This document shows, in pieces, positions 34,934-44,786 of a DNA stretch of 64,000 bases. The stretch is taken from the NCBI GenBank assembly GCA_025354385.1, contig JANXMZ010000059.1, positions 106,743-170,742 on the forward strand. The letters are read 5' to 3'. The number at the start of each line of letters is the position of its first letter. The stretch's first letter is position 1. Source of the stretch: Bacteroidota bacterium. Its GTDB lineage: Bacteria; Bacteroidota; Bacteroidia; NS11-12g; UBA955. The notes below the pieces were generated by a model. It was not told the DNA's origin and made no database searches. It saw only the letters and a program-made list of their open reading frames with translations. The position numbers and the translations under genes were made by a program.

Positions 34934-37177
34934 ATGGCCAAACAACAAATACAGCATCCCCTCATTAAAAAACTTTGGAAATATTTTTTATTTACACTCT
35001 TATTTATTCCAATCTTTTTTATATTAGTTAGTTTCGGGATCCTTGGTCATATGCCCGACATCGAAGAACTTGAAAACCCGAGAAGCGCACTTGCTAGTGA
35101 ATTAATTAGCGAAGATGGTGTTGTGATGGGACAATATTATATTCAAAAAAGATCTTATGTTTCATTCAAGGAAATTTCTCCTAAAATGTTTGATGCCCTT
35201 ATTTCTACAGAGGATGAAAGATTTTACGAGCACTCTGGTATTGATGCCAAAAGATTACTAGGAGCCGTTATGGGCTTTGGCAGAAATGGCGGAGCAAGTA
35301 CGATTACGCAACAATTGGCCAAGAATTTATTTCATTATGATGATGGCGAGCGTCCAAATGTGGTTGTCAGATTGGTGCAAAAATTAAAGGAGTGGGTAAT
35401 TGCATTGAGATTAGAAAGACGGTATACTAAAGATGAAATAGCCAGTATGTATTTAAACACGGTCAGATTTTCCGGTTCCTCCTTCGGCATTAAATCTGCA
35501 TCAAAAGAATTTTTTAACAAGAAGCCAATTGATTTAAAAACGGAAGAATGTGCAGTGCTTGTTGGCCTGCTTAAGGCTATTACTGCTTACAACCCAAAAA
35601 GCAATCCGGAAAATGCTTTACAAAGGAGAAACACGGTATTGGGGCAAATGAAACGCAACAAGAAAATAAGCCCTGAAGAATACGATAAATTAAAAAACAC
35701 GCCTATTGTTTTAGATTATCAGTACGAAGATCATAATGAGGGTATGGCGGTTTATTTTAGAGAATATATTAAAAGAGACTTAACCAAATGGTGTAAGGAA
35801 CATACCAAGCCAAATGGCGAGAATTACAATTTATACAAAGATGGCTTAAAAATTTACACCACTATTAATTCCAAATTGCAGCAATATGCAGAGGATGCAG
35901 TAGACAAGCATTTAAAAGATTTACAAAAACAATTTGATAAAACATGGGAAGGCAAACAACCTTGGCGCGATGAAGATTGGAAAGTTTTGCCGGAGTACCC
36001 TCTGCAAGAACTTAGAAAAACACCAAGGTATGCCATATTGAAAAAAACATATGGGAATGATACCACTGAAATCATGAAAGTTTGTCGCAAGAAAGTGCGC
36101 ATGACAGTATTCAGTTGGAATGGCGACAGGGATACTATGATGAGTCCGCTCGACTCAATAAAATACATGAAGAAATTTTTACATACTGGTTTTATTGCTA
36201 TTCAACCTACCACAGGGCAAGTAAAAGCATGGGTGGGTGGTATTAATCACCATTATTTTCAATACGACCATGTGAATAAAGGTGCAGGAAGACAAGTGGG
36301 CTCAACTTTTAAACCATTTATTTATGCATTGGCGATTGACAACAAAATTTCGCCATGTACTCAATTTCCTAATTCACCCCCAGATTACGGCAATTGGCGC
36401 ATACACAACAGCGATGGCAACTATGGCGGCAGTATGAATATGTATAGAGGTTTGGCCACATCTACCAACTGTATTGTTGCTCAGGTGTTAAAAACCATGG
36501 GAGATCGCGCTCCGGAGTCGGTTATTGAATTTGTCAGAAAAATGGGAATAGACAGTGCCAAGATGCAGGCATTACCCTCCATTTGTTTGGGTGTTACCGA
36601 TATCTCACCATTTGATATGGCCAGTGCTTTTTCTACTTTTGCCAACAAAGGTTATTGGATTGAGCCAACTTATATTACCAGAATTGAAGATAAAAACGGG
36701 AATATTTTAGCTGAATTTACACCTGAAAATATTAAACAGGTATTGAATGAAGAAAAGGCATATGTGATGTGCCAATTATTAGAAGGAGTATGTGCGCGTG
36801 GCACAGGACAGAGATTGCACAGTAAATATGGTGTGGAAGGTTGGGTTGGCGGAAAAACAGGTACTACCCAAAGCAATAGCGATGGCTGGTTTATGGGCGT
36901 TACCAAAGATTTGGTGTGCGCCACATGGGTTGGTTGCGACAGTAGAAAAGTGAGATTTAGAAGTACCAATTATGGACAAGGAGCTCATGCAGCCCTGCCT
37001 ATATTCGCCTATTTTATAAAGAAAGCAAAAGCAGATGCTGATTTAAAAATTTCTTTAGATCCAATTCCTAAACCGGATAAGCCACTAAGCATTGATTATA
37101 ATTGCGGAGAATACTCTGAAATTAATGTGACCGATGAATTTGGCCAACCAGACGATGCCCTCGATTTGGGCATATAA
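34934..37177 (+). CDS. Class A penicillin-binding protein (PBP1A type)
   Basis: A 747-residue bifunctional peptidoglycan synthase. After a short cytoplasmic segment and one membrane helix (FLFTLLFIPIFFILVSFGIL) comes the GT51 glycosyltransferase with STEDERFYEHSGID near residue 92 (catalytic Glu) and GGASTITQQLAKNLF. The transpeptidase follows, with SxxK in GSTFKPFIYALA (Ser near residue 456), SxN in TSTNCIVA and KTGTTQ near residue 640. All three penicillin-binding motifs are intact. The gene stands between the T9SS-like TPR gene and the DUF2459 gene; the close spacing suggests one envelope operon. Confidence 0.95.
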   Translation: MAKQQIQHPLIKKLWKYFLFTLLFIPIFFILVSFGILGHMPDIEELENPRSALASELISEDGVVMGQYYIQKRSYVSFKEISPKMFDALISTEDERFYEHSGIDAKRLLGAVMGFGRNGGASTITQQLAKNLFHYDDGERPNVVVRLVQKLKEWVIALRLERRYTKDEIASMYLNTVRFSGSSFGIKSASKEFFNKKPIDLKTEECAVLVGLLKAITAYNPKSNPENALQRRNTVLGQMKRNKKISPEEYDKLKNTPIVLDYQYEDHNEGMAVYFREYIKRDLTKWCKEHTKPNGENYNLYKDGLKIYTTINSKLQQYAEDAVDKHLKDLQKQFDKTWEGKQPWRDEDWKVLPEYPLQELRKTPRYAILKKTYGNDTTEIMKVCRKKVRMTVFSWNGDRDTMMSPLDSIKYMKKFLHTGFIAIQPTTGQVKAWVGGINHHYFQYDHVNKGAGRQVGSTFKPFIYALAIDNKISPCTQFPNSPPDYGNWRIHNSDGNYGGSMNMYRGLATSTNCIVAQVLKTMGDRAPESVIEFVRKMGIDSAKMQALPSICLGVTDISPFDMASAFSTFANKGYWIEPTYITRIEDKNGNILAEFTPENIKQVLNEEKAYVMCQLLEGVCARGTGQRLHSKYGVEGWVGGKTGTTQSNSDGWFMGVTKDLVCATWVGCDSRKVRFRSTNYGQGAHAALPIFAYFIKKAKADADLKISLDPIPKPDKPLSIDYNCGEYSEINVTDEFGQPDDALDLGI

Positions 37178-37188
37178 GGAAAAAGTAA

Positions 37189-37866
37189 ATGACTACTTTA
37201 TTAAAGAAGGGATTTCGAATTCTTTTAAAAATTGTTAAAGGATTCGCAATTTTCGTCATTTTATATTTTATCTGCTATTGGATAGGCTCCAATATTCTCG
37301 TTAATAAAAATAAGGTTGAGGGCCAAATGATAGAAATTTTTATCCGTTCAAATGGTGTACACACAGATTTGATTTTCCCTGTTAAAACCTCGCATATAAA
37401 TTGGGATACTTTGTTTCCTGCCACTACTTTTAAAGCAGTAGATACCAATTTCAGATATGTGGCCATGGGCTGGGGCGATAAAGGTTTTTATTTGGAAACA
37501 CCTACGTGGGCCGATTTAAAAGCAAGTACCGCATTTAAAGCTGTCTTTTTCTTGAGCTCCTCAGCAATGCATGTATCCTATCATCAAAACGTAAAGACGG
37601 ATGCGAACACCAAGTCAATTAAAATAACAACAGAACAATACAAACGACTGATACAATTTTATTCTAAAAATTTCGAGCGTCACAAGAATCAATTGCAATT
37701 GATCGCAAATAAAGGTTACACAAATTGCGATAACTTTTATGAGGCCAAAGGCACTTATAGCTTTCTAAAAACCTGCAATATTTTTACCAATAATGCATTG
37801 AAAGAAGCTGGCATAAAAGCACCTATTTGGAGCCCCTTTGCAGGTGGTCTTATCAAACATTATTGA
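37189..37866 (+). CDS. DUF2459 (TIGR02117) family membrane-anchored protein
   Basis: A 225-residue protein with an N-terminal membrane helix (FAIFVILYFICYWIGS) and a periplasmic domain with the family blocks EIFIRSNGVHTDLIFPV, YVAMGWGDKGFYLETPTWADL, YTNCDNFYEAKGTYSFLKTCN and FTNNALKEAGI. The conserved His, Asp and Cys suggest an enzyme of papain-like or hydrolase character, but no activity is established. It starts 11 bp after PBP1A and ends that operon. Confidence 0.85.
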   Translation: MTTLLKKGFRILLKIVKGFAIFVILYFICYWIGSNILVNKNKVEGQMIEIFIRSNGVHTDLIFPVKTSHINWDTLFPATTFKAVDTNFRYVAMGWGDKGFYLETPTWADLKASTAFKAVFFLSSSAMHVSYHQNVKTDANTKSIKITTEQYKRLIQFYSKNFERHKNQLQLIANKGYTNCDNFYEAKGTYSFLKTCNIFTNNALKEAGIKAPIWSPFAGGLIKHY

Positions 37867-37959
37867 GCTTATCTAAATTCAATAGTCTTAACTAATTTGA
37901 CTTTAAATAAAAAAAGCGAAAATAATTTAAAAAAAATTATATACTTCATTAAGAAAAGT

Positions 37960-37967
37960 TAATTTTG
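37960..37967 (+). promoter_or_regulatory. Candidate -7 box (TAATTTTG) of the nuo operon
   Basis: TAATTTTG matches TAnnTTTG in the 128-bp spacer before nuoA, 27 nt before the ATG. The upstream stretch is AT-rich with no clear -33 TTG. Confidence 0.4.
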
Positions 37968-37994
37968 CCATCTAAATAAATTTGAGCAAAAATC

Positions 37995-38369
37995 ATGTTG
38001 TTATTAGCTAATAGCCTTCACGACTATATTCCTATTCTTGTTACCTTCGTTGTAGCACTCGGATTTATAGTAACCACCATGATAGCCACCCATTTATTGG
38101 GACCTAAGAAAAAATCGGATGTAAAATCAGAGGCTTTTGAGTGCGGTATTGAATCTATTGGCAATGCTAGAACACCTTTCTCTATTAAATATTTTTTGGT
38201 CGCCATTCTTTTTGTTCTTTTCGATGTTGAGGTTATTTTCATGTACCCTTGGGCAGTGAATTTTAAAACCTTGGGCGTTACTGGATTAGTAGAAATGTTT
38301 ATGTTCATGGGCTTTCTGGTTATAGGATTGCTTTACATCATTAAAAAAGGTGCATTGAAATGGGAATAA
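37995..38369 (+). CDS. nuoA: NADH-quinone oxidoreductase subunit A
   Basis: A 124-residue membrane subunit of complex I near the quinone site. Three helices are visible, and the loop between helices 1 and 2 carries the conserved KSEAFECGIESIG, whose Glu-Cys-Gly motif is diagnostic. The third helix region contains LFVLFDVEVIFMYPWA. It is the first gene of a complete 14-gene nuo operon, 46 bp before nuoB. Confidence 0.97.
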   Translation: MLLLANSLHDYIPILVTFVVALGFIVTTMIATHLLGPKKKSDVKSEAFECGIESIGNARTPFSIKYFLVAILFVLFDVEVIFMYPWAVNFKTLGVTGLVEMFMFMGFLVIGLLYIIKKGALKWE

Positions 38370-38415
38370 AAATTTAAAAACTTTACAAAAAATTCTTCCT
38401 TTTTAAAAATAAAAA

Positions 38416-38961
38416 ATGAGCATAGATATACAAGCTAAACATCAGCCAGAAGGTTTAGAAGGTGCCGGATATTTCGCTACTTCATTAGAGAAGGTTGTTG
38501 GTTTGGCCAGAGCCAATTCTCTATGGCCTTTACCTTTTGCAACTTCATGTTGCGGAATAGAATTTATGGCCACCATGGCTTCACATTACGATTTGGCTAG
38601 GTTTGGTTCAGAGCGCTTAAGCTTCTCGCCTCGCCAAGCAGATTTGTTAATGGTGATGGGAACCATCTCCAAAAAAATGGGTCCTGTTTTACGCCAAGTA
38701 TACGAACAAATGGCAGAACCAAAATGGGTTTTAAGCATGGGCGCTTGTGCTAGCAGTGGCGGTATTTTTGATACTTACAGTGTTTTGCAAGGTATTGATA
38801 GAATCATTCCAGTAGATGTATATATACCAGGTTGTCCACCTCGTCCTGAACAAGTATTGGATGGTATTCTCAAAATCCAAGAACTCACAAAATCCGAGGC
38901 TATCCGAAGACGCGATACCCCCGAGTATAAAGCACTACTTGCAACTTACGGCATCGAATAA
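38416..38961 (+). CDS. nuoB: NADH-quinone oxidoreductase subunit B
   Basis: This subunit carries cluster N2, the last iron-sulfur cluster before quinone. 181 residues with the ligands visible: two adjacent Cys in [11 protein letters not shown], one in [10 protein letters not shown] and one in [12 protein letters not shown] hydrophilic arm subunit that docks on NuoD and NuoH. It lies 24 bp before nuoC. Confidence 0.97.
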   Translation: MSIDIQAKHQPEGLEGAGYFATSLEKVVGLARANSLWPLPFATSCCGIEFMATMASHYDLARFGSERLSFSPRQADLLMVMGTISKKMGPVLRQVYEQMAEPKWVLSMGACASSGGIFDTYSVLQGIDRIIPVDVYIPGCPPRPEQVLDGILKIQELTKSEAIRRRDTPEYKALLATYGIE

Positions 38962-38985
38962 ATATTAATTTTATAAATCAAAAAA

Positions 38986-39495
38986 GTGAATACAACTGAA
39001 TTGTTTAATCAATTATCCGATAATCTTAAAGCACAGTTTGGCGATGGATTAATTAGTGGTGAAATTCAGTATGATTTTCCGGTCTTTATTGTAGATAAAA
39101 AAATCATCGTTGAGGTTCTTCAATATTTAAAAACAAATCCTGAATTAAAATTTAATTTTCTAACCACATTATGCGGCATTCACATGCCAGATAACAAAGG
39201 TGCCGAATTGGGTGTTATGTATCAATTGCACAACATGGAAGACAATTGGAGAATTCGTATTAAGATATTAATGCCGGAAGGTGATGTAAAAGTTCCATCT
39301 ATTACTTCTATTTGGCCTGCGGCCAATTGGATGGAAAGACAGGAATATGATTTCTTTGGATTTAAATTCACTGGTCACCCCGACTTAAGACGAATTTTGA
39401 ACATGGATGAAATGAATTATTTCCCTTTGAGAAAAGAATACCCATTGGAAGATGGCAGTAGAGATGATAAGAATGATAAAATGTTTGGCAGATAA
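38986..39495 (+). CDS. nuoC: NADH-quinone oxidoreductase subunit C
   Basis: The 30-kDa-type subunit, 169 residues, separate from NuoD (not fused as in E. coli). The signature region is PAANWMERQEYDFFGFKFTG followed by HPDLRRIL. Initiation is at GTG 38986. Hydrophilic arm; it helps build the quinone pocket. Confidence 0.95.
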   Translation: MNTTELFNQLSDNLKAQFGDGLISGEIQYDFPVFIVDKKIIVEVLQYLKTNPELKFNFLTTLCGIHMPDNKGAELGVMYQLHNMEDNWRIRIKILMPEGDVKVPSITSIWPAANWMERQEYDFFGFKFTGHPDLRRILNMDEMNYFPLRKEYPLEDGSRDDKNDKMFGR

Positions 39496-39508
39496 TTAAT
39501 TTTAAATA

Positions 39509-40711
39509 GTGAGCACCCAAAACCATATCATAAAAACCGAGGCAGAAAAAGAATATAATATTCTAAATCTGGGCCCTACCCATCCTGCTACACATGGTAT
39601 TTTTCAGAATGTTCTGAAAATGGATGGTGAAATTATTGTTCATGCAGATCCTACTATCGGTTATATTCACCGTGCCTTCGAAAAAATTGCAGAACACAGA
39701 CCTTATAACCAAATTACACCTTTAACAGATCGTTTAAACTATTGCTCTTCTCCTATTAATAATATGGGATGGCACATGACAGTTGAAAAGCTAATTGGTT
39801 GCCAAGTACCAAAACGGGCAGATTATTTGCGCGTTATTATCATGGAACTTTCTCGTATTGCCGACCATGTTATTTGCACTACCATCATTGGGCAAGACAC
39901 TGGTGCTACCACCGGCTTTTTATATTTCTTTCAAATGCGCGAAAAAATTTACGAAATATTTGAAGAGGTATGTGGTGCGCGTTTAACAACCAATATTGGA
40001 AGAATTGGCGGCATGGAAAGAGATTTTTCTGAAGTTGCTTGGGCCAAGTTAGATGCCTTTATGATTGAGTTTCCAAAGTTCCTGAAAGAATTTCAAAAAT
40101 TAATTGAGCGCAATAGAATCTTCATGGACAGAACCATTGATTGCGGCCCGATTACGGCTGAAAAAGCATTGTCTTACGGATTTACTGGTCCTAATTTAAG
40201 GGCAGCTGGCGTTGATTATGATGTAAGAGTTGCCAACCCTTATAGCAGCTATCAAGATTTTGATTTCAATATTCCAATTGGCGCAAATGGTGATACATAC
40301 GATCGTTTTATGGTGCGCATTGAAGAGATGTGGGAAAGCATGAAGATTATCAGACAGGCATTGGATAAAATGCCAAAAGGTGAATTCCATGCAGAGGTGC
40401 CAGAATTTTATTTGCCTTTGAAAGAAGACGTATACTCTAAAATGGAGGCCCTTATTTACCATTTCAAAATTGTGATGGGTGAAATGGATGTTCCAAAAGG
40501 AGAAGTTTATCACAGTGTTGAAGGTGGTAACGGTGAATTAGGTTTTTATTTAATCAGCGATGGCAATCGTTCACCTTTTAGGTTACATTTCAGAAGACCT
40601 TGTTTTATTTATTACCAAGCTTACCCCGAAATGATAACAGGTGGATTGTTAAGTGATGCCATTTTAACAATGAGTAGTTTAAATGTAATAGCAGGCGAAT
40701 TAGACGCTTAA
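39509..40711 (+). CDS. nuoD: NADH-quinone oxidoreductase subunit D
   Basis: The 49-kDa-type subunit (400 residues) that forms most of the quinone-binding cavity. Seen are NLGPTHPATHGIFQNVL near the N-terminus, with the His loop contacting quinone, RLNYCSSPINNMGWHM, the GRIGGMERDFSE block and the C-terminal HFRRPCFIYYQAYPEMITGG. GTG start at 39509, 13 bp after nuoC. Confidence 0.97.
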   Translation: MSTQNHIIKTEAEKEYNILNLGPTHPATHGIFQNVLKMDGEIIVHADPTIGYIHRAFEKIAEHRPYNQITPLTDRLNYCSSPINNMGWHMTVEKLIGCQVPKRADYLRVIIMELSRIADHVICTTIIGQDTGATTGFLYFFQMREKIYEIFEEVCGARLTTNIGRIGGMERDFSEVAWAKLDAFMIEFPKFLKEFQKLIERNRIFMDRTIDCGPITAEKALSYGFTGPNLRAAGVDYDVRVANPYSSYQDFDFNIPIGANGDTYDRFMVRIEEMWESMKIIRQALDKMPKGEFHAEVPEFYLPLKEDVYSKMEALIYHFKIVMGEMDVPKGEVYHSVEGGNGELGFYLISDGNRSPFRLHFRRPCFIYYQAYPEMITGGLLSDAILTMSSLNVIAGELDA

Positions 40712-40725
40712 TAATATTAAAAGTA

Positions 40726-41247
40726 ATGATAACAAGTGAACAAATAGCATTTAGCAAAGAAACTTTGGAATTGGTTCAAAAAATGATGCTAAGGTATCCC
40801 GAAGGCAAACACAAGTCGGCCCTCATACCAGTGTTACATATTGCACAAGCAGAATTTGGTGGATGGTTGAGCGCCCCGGTAATGGATTATGTTGCATCTA
40901 TCTTAAAAATTCAGCCGATTGAAGTTTATGAGGTTGCCTCTTTTTACAGCATGTTTAATCTTCAACCAGTAGGCAAATGTTTAATTGAAGTTTGTCGAAC
41001 TAGCAGTTGTTGGTTATGTGGGGCAGAAGACATCATAGATCACATTGAGAAAAAACTGGATATTAAAGTTGGTGAAACGAGTAAAGATGGTAGGTTCTCC
41101 TTAAAAGCAGTTGAATGTTTAGGAAGTTGTGGCACTGCTCCAATGATGCAAGTTGGTGCAGATTATCACGAGAACTTAACCATAGATAAAGTTGACGAAT
41201 TGCTTGAAAAATTTAAAACTGAGGATAAACAAAGCAGATACTGCTAA
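40726..41247 (+). CDS. nuoE: NADH-quinone oxidoreductase subunit E
   Basis: The thioredoxin-like [2Fe-2S] subunit of the NADH-oxidising tip (cluster N1a). 173 residues with ligands in VCRTSSCWLCGAE (C-x4-C) and CLGSCGTAPMMQV (C-x3-C). It pairs with NuoF, which starts 6 bp downstream. Confidence 0.96.
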   Translation: MITSEQIAFSKETLELVQKMMLRYPEGKHKSALIPVLHIAQAEFGGWLSAPVMDYVASILKIQPIEVYEVASFYSMFNLQPVGKCLIEVCRTSSCWLCGAEDIIDHIEKKLDIKVGETSKDGRFSLKAVECLGSCGTAPMMQVGADYHENLTIDKVDELLEKFKTEDKQSRYC

Positions 41248-41253
41248 ACGCAC

Positions 41254-42585
41254 ATGAGCAAAAAATTACTTTTAAAAAACGACCATGTTCCTTATATCAA
41301 TAAATTATCTGTTTACAGAGAGCATGGCGGATATTCGGTTCTTGAAAAAACATTAAAAAATACAAGTCCTGAAAATGTACTTGAGGAAGTTAAAAAATCT
41401 GGCTTAAGAGGTCGTGGAGGTGCAGGTTTTCCCACAGGTTTAAAATGGAGTTTTTTGGCTCGTCCAGAAGGCGTGCCAAGATACCTTGTTTGTAATGCAG
41501 ATGAGAGTGAACCGGGTACTTTTAAAGACCGTTATTTAATGGAACGCATTCCTCATTTATTGGTGGAAGGCATGATACTTTCCAGCTTTGCATTGGGGGC
41601 CAATACTTCATATATTTATATCAGAGGGGAGTATTTTTATGTTGCGCGAATTTTAGAACAAGCCATAGAAGAGGCTTATGCTGCCGGATTGTTAGGCAAA
41701 AATATCTTAGGTTCAGGTTTCAATCACGACTGTTACGTACAAGTTGGTGCAGGTGCTTATATCTGCGGAGAAGAAACAGCATTATTGGAAAGTTTGGAAG
41801 GTAAAAGAGGTAACCCTAGAATTAAACCTCCATTCCCAGCAGTAGCCGGTTTATACGGTTGCCCAACAGTGGTAAACAATGTAGAAACAATAGCTGCAAT
41901 AGTTCCAATAATAGAAATGGGTGGCGAGGAATACGCCAAAATTGGTGTGGGTAAAAGTACTGGCACCAAATTAATTTCGGCCTCTGGTCATATTAATAAT
42001 CCAGGTGTTTATGAAATAGAATTAGGTGTGCCAGTTGAAGAATTTATTTATTCAGCACAATATTGTGGTGGTATTCGCGGAGGCAGAAAATTAAAAGCTG
42101 TTGTTGCTGGAGGATCTTCTGTACCAATTTTACCAACGGAATTAATTTTAAAAACTGCGAATGGCGAACCCCGTTTAATGAGTTATGAAAGTCTTGGTGA
42201 TGGTGGTTTTGCCACTGGCACTATGCTAGGCTCTGGTGGTTTTATTGTAATGGATGAAGACACCAGTATCGTTAAAAATCTATACACATTTGCGCGTTTC
42301 TATCACCATGAAAGCTGCGGACAATGCAGTCCTTGCAGAGAAGGCACTGGTTGGATGGAAAAAATATTACACAAAATATTAGAAGGTCATGGTACCTTAA
42401 AAGACATCGATTTATTGTGGGATATACAAAGCAAAATTGAAGGAAAAACAATATGTCCATTGGGAGAAGCGGCTGCATGGCCTGTGGCTGCTGCTATCAG
42501 ACATTTCAGAAGTGAATTTGAAGACTATGTTACCAACCCAGAGAGCATTAAAGATATTAAACATTATTACAGACTTCAGAATTAA
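41254..42585 (+). CDS. nuoF: NADH-quinone oxidoreductase subunit F
   Basis: The FMN- and NADH-binding subunit. 443 residues with the flavin/NADH glycine-rich loop RGRGGAGFPTGLKW, CNADESEPGTFKDR, GAGAYICGEETALLESLEGK, and the N3 cluster ligands ESCGQCSPCREG plus a later Cys in TICPLGEAA. All electron-entry residues look intact. Confidence 0.97.
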   Translation: MSKKLLLKNDHVPYINKLSVYREHGGYSVLEKTLKNTSPENVLEEVKKSGLRGRGGAGFPTGLKWSFLARPEGVPRYLVCNADESEPGTFKDRYLMERIPHLLVEGMILSSFALGANTSYIYIRGEYFYVARILEQAIEEAYAAGLLGKNILGSGFNHDCYVQVGAGAYICGEETALLESLEGKRGNPRIKPPFPAVAGLYGCPTVVNNVETIAAIVPIIEMGGEEYAKIGVGKSTGTKLISASGHINNPGVYEIELGVPVEEFIYSAQYCGGIRGGRKLKAVVAGGSSVPILPTELILKTANGEPRLMSYESLGDGGFATGTMLGSGGFIVMDEDTSIVKNLYTFARFYHHESCGQCSPCREGTGWMEKILHKILEGHGTLKDIDLLWDIQSKIEGKTICPLGEAAAWPVAAAIRHFRSEFEDYVTNPESIKDIKHYYRLQN

Positions 42586-42600
42586 AAACCAATATATAAA

Positions 42601-43641
42601 ATGCCATTAGTTACAATTGATGATATTCCAGTAGAGGTGCCAGAAGGAACCACAATTCTTGAAGCAGCAAGAATGATAGGTGGAGACATTGTTCCTCCAG
42701 CCATGTGCTATTATAGCAAGTTAAAAACAAGCGGTGGATATTGCCGCACTTGTATTGTTAAAGTAGAACAAGGTTCGGCCAAAGACCCACGTCCTATGCC
42801 TAAGCCAGTTGCTAGTTGCAGAACAACCGTAATGGATGGTATGGTGGTGCGAAATATTACATCCCCTGAAAATTTGGAGGCAAGGGCTGGTGTTGTTGAA
42901 ATGCTTTTAATTAACCATCCTCTGGATTGTCCTGTTTGCGATCAAGCAGGTGAGTGTCATTTGCAGGATTTGGGATATGAGCATGGCAAGGAAGAAACCC
43001 GTTTTGAATTTCCGAGAAGGGAATTTGAACCAATAGATATTGGAGAAAATATTAAATTGCACATGAACCGTTGCATACTTTGCTACCGTTGTGTAAAAGT
43101 GGCCGACCAGATTACAGATGGTCGTTGCCATGGTGTGGTAAACAGAGGAGAAGCCGCAGAAATTTCTACATATATTGAGAAAGCAATCGACAATGATTTT
43201 TCAGGCAACGTGATTGATGTCTGTCCTGTAGGTGCTTTAACCGATAGAACCTTTCGTTTTAAGAGCCGCGTATGGTATACCAAACCAGTAGATGCTCATA
43301 GAGATTGCGCAAAATGTTGTGGTAAAGTAAGATTGTGGAATCAAGGTGAAGAGGTTTTAAGAGTTACAGCCCGCAAAGACAAATGGGGTGAAGTGGAAGA
43401 TACTGCAGATGGAAGCACCGCTTGGATTTGTAACGAATGCCGTTTTGATAAAAAACATATCAATGATTGGACCATTGAAGGCCCGAGTAAAATTGACCGC
43501 CATTCGGTTATTTCTGCCAATCATTATGAAACGACTTTAAGAAATATTAAAGCAGATACTATTAAAATGATGGGTAGCAAACCACATGGAGATAAAGTAA
43601 CTTTAGGGACAGGCGCATTAGATCCAAATAATATTCATTAA
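42601..43641 (+). CDS. nuoG: Short NuoG-type iron-sulfur subunit of complex I
   Basis: A 346-residue NuoG lacking the large molybdopterin-type domain, the form typical of Bacteroidota complex I. Visible cluster sites: [2Fe-2S] C-x11-C-x2-C in the segment before VKVEQGSA plus PVASC; the H-x3-C-x2-C-x5-C of N5 (HPLDCPVCDQAGEC); C-x2-C-x2-C of the ferredoxin-like site (RCILCYRCV with DVCPVGAL); and two CxxC pairs further on (CAKCC; CNECRF), partly like the N7 site. The end does not look like a frameshift: nuoH starts 31 bp later and no molybdopterin-type sequence follows. Confidence 0.93.
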   Translation: MPLVTIDDIPVEVPEGTTILEAARMIGGDIVPPAMCYYSKLKTSGGYCRTCIVKVEQGSAKDPRPMPKPVASCRTTVMDGMVVRNITSPENLEARAGVVEMLLINHPLDCPVCDQAGECHLQDLGYEHGKEETRFEFPRREFEPIDIGENIKLHMNRCILCYRCVKVADQITDGRCHGVVNRGEAAEISTYIEKAIDNDFSGNVIDVCPVGALTDRTFRFKSRVWYTKPVDAHRDCAKCCGKVRLWNQGEEVLRVTARKDKWGEVEDTADGSTAWICNECRFDKKHINDWTIEGPSKIDRHSVISANHYETTLRNIKADTIKMMGSKPHGDKVTLGTGALDPNNIH

Positions 43642-43672
43642 ATCCATTCAATACAATTTCTAAAAATAAAAA

Positions 43673-44710
43673 ATGGAACCACTACTTATAAAAGCCATAA
43701 TCGCCATCGTTGTTTTTGCTATTACATTATTAATAGCTACTTATTCAACTTATGCAGAGCGCAAGGTTGCAGCGGTTATGCAAGACCGTGTTGGCCCAAA
43801 CCGTGCAGGACCATTTGGTTTATTACAACCATTGGCCGATGCTGTAAAAATGTTTATGAAGGAAGAAATTATTCCTTCTGTTTCTAATAAATGGCTATTC
43901 ATAGCGGGGCCGTGCATTGCCATGTTAACAGCTTGTATGACTGGTGTTGTAATACCTTGGGGAGGCCCAATTACTTTAGGTGCTCAGAAATTTACCCTGC
44001 AAGTAGCCGATTTAAACATTGGTATTTTATATTTGTTTGGTGTAGTTTCTATGGGTGTTTATGGTATTATGATTGGTGGCTGGGCTTCTAACAATAAATT
44101 TTCCTTGATTGGAGCTATTCGCGCTTCATCTCAAATGATAAGTTATGAAATTGCAATGGGTTTAGCCATTATTGCATTGGTAATGACTACTGGCACTTTG
44201 AGCTTAAATGAAATTGTAGTTCAACAAGATGAAGGACTCGCTAACATCGTCATTCAACCGCTTGGTTTTTTAATTTTTATTGTTTGTGCATTTGCCGAAA
44301 CCAATCGTGCACCTTTTGATTTACCAGAGTGCGAAACTGAATTAATTGGTGGTTACCATACAGAATATTCTTCAATGAAATTGGGATTTTATTTATTTGC
44401 TGAATATATCAATATGTTTATCTCTTCAGCAGTAATTGTATGTTTTTATTTTGGTGGATACAATTTTCCTTTCCAACATGAATTACAAAATTTATTAGGA
44501 CTAACGGAAAATGCATTGAGCATTATTCAAGTGGTGGTAATGTTTGGAAAAGTATTCTTCTTTATATTCTTTTTTATGTGGGTAAGATGGACCATTCCAA
44601 GGTTCCGTTATGATCAATTGATGAATTTGGGTTGGAAGGTTTTATTGCCACTGGCCTTAGCTAATATATTTATAACTGGTTTGGTAATGTGGGGGATGGG
44701 GAAAATTTAG
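43673..44710 (+). CDS. nuoH: NADH-quinone oxidoreductase subunit H
   Basis: The membrane subunit that joins the quinone cavity to the proton pumps. 345 residues, eight or so helices, with the conserved AERKVAAVMQDRVGPNRAGP loop after helix 1, GGWASNNKFSLIGAIRASSQ, the AETNRAPFDLPECETELIGG loop lined with acidic residues, and the RWTIPRFRYDQLMNLGWK segment near the end. It is followed by a 76-bp spacer with a heptanucleotide repeat. Confidence 0.97.
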   Translation: MEPLLIKAIIAIVVFAITLLIATYSTYAERKVAAVMQDRVGPNRAGPFGLLQPLADAVKMFMKEEIIPSVSNKWLFIAGPCIAMLTACMTGVVIPWGGPITLGAQKFTLQVADLNIGILYLFGVVSMGVYGIMIGGWASNNKFSLIGAIRASSQMISYEIAMGLAIIALVMTTGTLSLNEIVVQQDEGLANIVIQPLGFLIFIVCAFAETNRAPFDLPECETELIGGYHTEYSSMKLGFYLFAEYINMFISSAVIVCFYFGGYNFPFQHELQNLLGLTENALSIIQVVVMFGKVFFFIFFFMWVRWTIPRFRYDQLMNLGWKVLLPLALANIFITGLVMWGMGKI

Positions 44711-44720
44711 GGAAAGTAAG

Positions 44721-44762
44721 CCGTTAGCAGTTGGCAATTGGCAATAGACAGTTGGCAAGGTT
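44721..44762. repeat. Imperfect 7-bp tandem repeat inside the nuo operon
   Basis: Six consecutive 7-mers: CCGTTAG, CAGTTGG, CAATTGG, CAATAGA, CAGTTGG, CAAGGTT. They occupy most of the nuoH-nuoI spacer. CAGTTGG occurs twice exactly. No coding or terminator structure is seen. Confidence 0.6.
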
Positions 44763-44786
44763 AACCCAAAAATTAATAACAAAAAA

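Noticed and set aside
42601..43641. NuoG truncated by a frameshift
   Set aside because: The short molybdopterin-less form is usual in the phylum, and nuoH starts 31 bp after the stop with no residual NuoG sequence.
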